A stretch of 64,000 nt of DNA, from assembly GCA_017307375.1 (NCBI GenBank), contig JAFKFH010000004.1:62001-126000 (forward strand), given 5' to 3'. This stretch comes from Alphaproteobacteria bacterium. GTDB lineage: Bacteria > Pseudomonadota > Alphaproteobacteria > Ferrovibrionales > Ferrovibrionaceae. Below, one piece after another: positions 62,496 to 64,000 of this stretch. The notes under the pieces are model-generated. The model searched no databases, was not told the DNA's origin, and was given only the letters and a program-made list of their open reading frames with translations. The number at the start of each line of letters is the position of its first letter. Position 1 is the stretch's first letter. The position numbers and the translations under genes are program-made.

Positions 62496-63785
62496 ATGCT
62501 GCAGGACAAGGATCGCATCTTCACCAATCTCTATGGCCACCACGACTGGCGGCTGGCCGGCGCGCGCGCGCGTGGCGATTGGGACAATACCAAGGCCATT
62601 CTCGATCGCGGTCCCGAGGGGATCATCGACGAGATGAAGAAGTCGGGCCTGCGCGGCCGCGGCGGCGCGGGTTTCCCGACCGGCATGAAATGGTCGTTCA
62701 TGCCCAAGAAGTCCGATGGCCGGCCGAGCTATCTCGTGGTCAATGCCGACGAGGGCGAGCCCGGGACCTGCAAGGACCGCGACATGATGCGCCACGATCC
62801 GCACAAGCTGATCGAAGGCTGCCTGGTCGCCGGTTTCGCCATGCGGGCGGTGGCCGCCTACATCTACATCCGCGGTGAATTCTACCGCGAGGCCGAGCAT
62901 CTCGAATACGCGATCGCCGAAGCCTATCAGGCCGGGCTGATCGGCAAGAACGCCTGCGGTTCGGGCTACGATTTCGACGTCTACGTGCATCGCGGCGCCG
63001 GCGCCTATATCTGCGGCGAGGAAACCGCGCTGATCGAAAGCCTGGAGGGCAAGAAGGGCCAGCCGCGCCTGAAGCCCCCGTTCCCGGCCAATGTCGGCGT
63101 CTGGGGCTGCCCGACCACGGTCAACAACGTCGAATCGATCGCGGTGGCGCCGACCATCCTGCGCCGCGGCGGCGACTGGTTTGCCGGCATCGGCCGCCCG
63201 AACAACACCGGGACCAAGGTGTTCTGCATCTCGGGCCATGTGAACAAGCCCTGCAACGTCGAAGAAGAGATGGGTATCCCGCTGAAGGAACTCATCGAGA
63301 AGCACGCCGGCGGCGTGATCGGCGGCTGGGACAACCTGCTGGCGATCATTCCCGGCGGTTCGTCGGTGCCGCTGCTGCCCAAGTCGATCTGCGACGACGT
63401 GCTGATGGATTTCGACTCGTTGCGCGCCGTCCGTTCGGGCCTCGGCACCGCGGCGGTCATCGTGATGAACAAGGACACCGACCTGGTGCGCGCCATCGCG
63501 CGGCTGTCGAAGTTCTACATGCACGAGAGCTGCGGCCAGTGCACGCCGTGCCGCGAAGGCACCGGCTGGATGTGGCGGGTGATGGAGCGGATGGCGGTCG
63601 GCCGCGCCGAAAAGCGCGAGATCGACATGCTGCTCGAAGTCACCTACCAGATCGAGGGTCACACCATCTGCGCCCTGGGCGATGCCGCCGCCTGGCCGAT
63701 CCAGGGCCTGTTCCGCCATTTCCGGCCCGAGGTGGAGCGTCGCATCGACGCCTATCACGGCGCCGCGGCCCAAGCGGCCGAGTGA
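62496..63785 (+). CDS. nuoF: NADH-quinone oxidoreductase subunit F
   Basis: The product is 429 residues from the ATG at 62496 (CGGGAGA upstream), one base after the nuoE stop. It binds NADH ([13 protein letters not shown]) and FMN ([14 protein letters not shown]), and the [4Fe-4S] cluster N3 uses [12 protein letters not shown]. It is the electron entry point of complex I. Confidence 0.97.
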   Translation: MLQDKDRIFTNLYGHHDWRLAGARARGDWDNTKAILDRGPEGIIDEMKKSGLRGRGGAGFPTGMKWSFMPKKSDGRPSYLVVNADEGEPGTCKDRDMMRHDPHKLIEGCLVAGFAMRAVAAYIYIRGEFYREAEHLEYAIAEAYQAGLIGKNACGSGYDFDVYVHRGAGAYICGEETALIESLEGKKGQPRLKPPFPANVGVWGCPTTVNNVESIAVAPTILRRGGDWFAGIGRPNNTGTKVFCISGHVNKPCNVEEEMGIPLKELIEKHAGGVIGGWDNLLAIIPGGSSVPLLPKSICDDVLMDFDSLRAVRSGLGTAAVIVMNKDTDLVRAIARLSKFYMHESCGQCTPCREGTGWMWRVMERMAVGRAEKREIDMLLEVTYQIEGHTICALGDAAAWPIQGLFRHFRPEVERRIDAYHGAAAQAAE

Positions 63786-63798
63786 GGAGGGGGTTCCC

Positions 63799-64000
63799 AT
63801 GCCGACGTTGACCGTCGACGGCATCCAGGTCACGGTCGAGCCCGGCTCGACCGTCCTGCAGGCCTGTGAAGCCGCGGGCAAGGAAATCCCGCGCTTCTGC
63901 TATCACGAACGCCTGTCGATCGCCGGCAATTGCCGGATGTGCCTGGTCGAGCAGGAGAAGGCGCCCAAGCCGATCGCCTCCTGCGCGATGCCGGCCGCCG
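63799..64000 (+). CDS. nuoG: NADH-quinone oxidoreductase subunit G (3' end outside window)
   Basis: The N-terminal 67 residues are seen. They form the [2Fe-2S] ferredoxin-like domain: [49 protein letters not shown], with the Cys ligands in [16 protein letters not shown], and a following cysteine in SCAMPAA. The gene continues beyond position 64000. GGAGGGGG precedes the start. Confidence 0.95.
   Translation, partial: MPTLTVDGIQVTVEPGSTVLQACEAAGKEIPRFCYHERLSIAGNCRMCLVEQEKAPKPIASCAMPAA

Overview
The window is GC-rich, double-stranded bacterial chromosome from an alphaproteobacterium. The order tig-clpP-clpX-lon-hupB-tRNA-nuoABCDEFG, a glnB-glnA pair with a sigma-54-type promoter, separate nuoC and nuoD, and a CTTGAA-N17-CCAAAT (RpoH-like) promoter before lon all fit the Rhodospirillales and relatives. 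I cannot name a genus from the sequence alone.

Region 1 (1-11.3 kb) is the right end of a siphovirus-like prophage. On the plus strand are the C-terminus of a tape-measure protein, small proteins, tail proteins, a tail fibre, a DUF4376-like protein and a lysis cassette (small membrane protein, GH24 endolysin, overlapping i-spanin/o-spanin pair). On the minus strand is a tightly packed set of small unknown genes with a helix-turn-helix protein and a four-CxxC zinc-ribbon protein. No integrase is visible. The prophage abuts the 3' end of glnA at an AT-rich, repeat-containing junction.

Region 2 (11.3-26.8 kb) is core and accessory chromosome: glnBA (nitrogen assimilation), a small OmpA-like protein, a class I aminotransferase, tRNA-His, two tandem paralogous periplasmic binding proteins, a TrpD2/YbiB-like protein beside a protein with an internal duplication, a chemoreceptor, a cold-shock protein, a glycosyltransferase-like protein overlapping a protein made of two fused HD domains, an SMR exporter, secreted proteins and a zinc alcohol dehydrogenase.

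Region 3 (26.9-33.4 kb) is one seven-gene minus-strand operon with mostly 4-nt overlaps: GntR/UTRA regulator, FGGY kinase, BtpA/SgcQ-family protein, SDR dehydrogenase, and an ABC importer (permease, binding protein, ATPase). It looks like uptake and catabolism of an unidentified sugar or polyol. Region 4 (33.4-42.5 kb) holds single metabolic genes: phosphodiesterase, SRPBCC protein, a short cytochrome P450, an FAD oxidoreductase, amidase, NAD(P)HX repair enzyme, alpha/beta hydrolase and an AraC regulator.

Region 5 (42.6-49.7 kb) is a six-gene hyfBCEFGI-like operon. The HyfG-like catalytic subunit has serines where [NiFe] hydrogenases have the first pair of metal-binding cysteines, and the last pair is not CxxC. 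It therefore resembles the Ehr (energy-converting hydrogenase-related) complexes rather than a hydrogenase, and no ferredoxin-type subunit is encoded with it. This is the most interesting system in the window. A malonyl-CoA decarboxylase gene is divergent from it.

Region 6 (51.2-64 kb) is housekeeping: tRNA-Leu, trigger factor, ClpP, ClpX, Lon and HU (protein quality control and nucleoid), tRNA-Val, tRNA-Asp, and the respiratory complex I operon nuoABCDEF plus the start of nuoG, which runs off the window.
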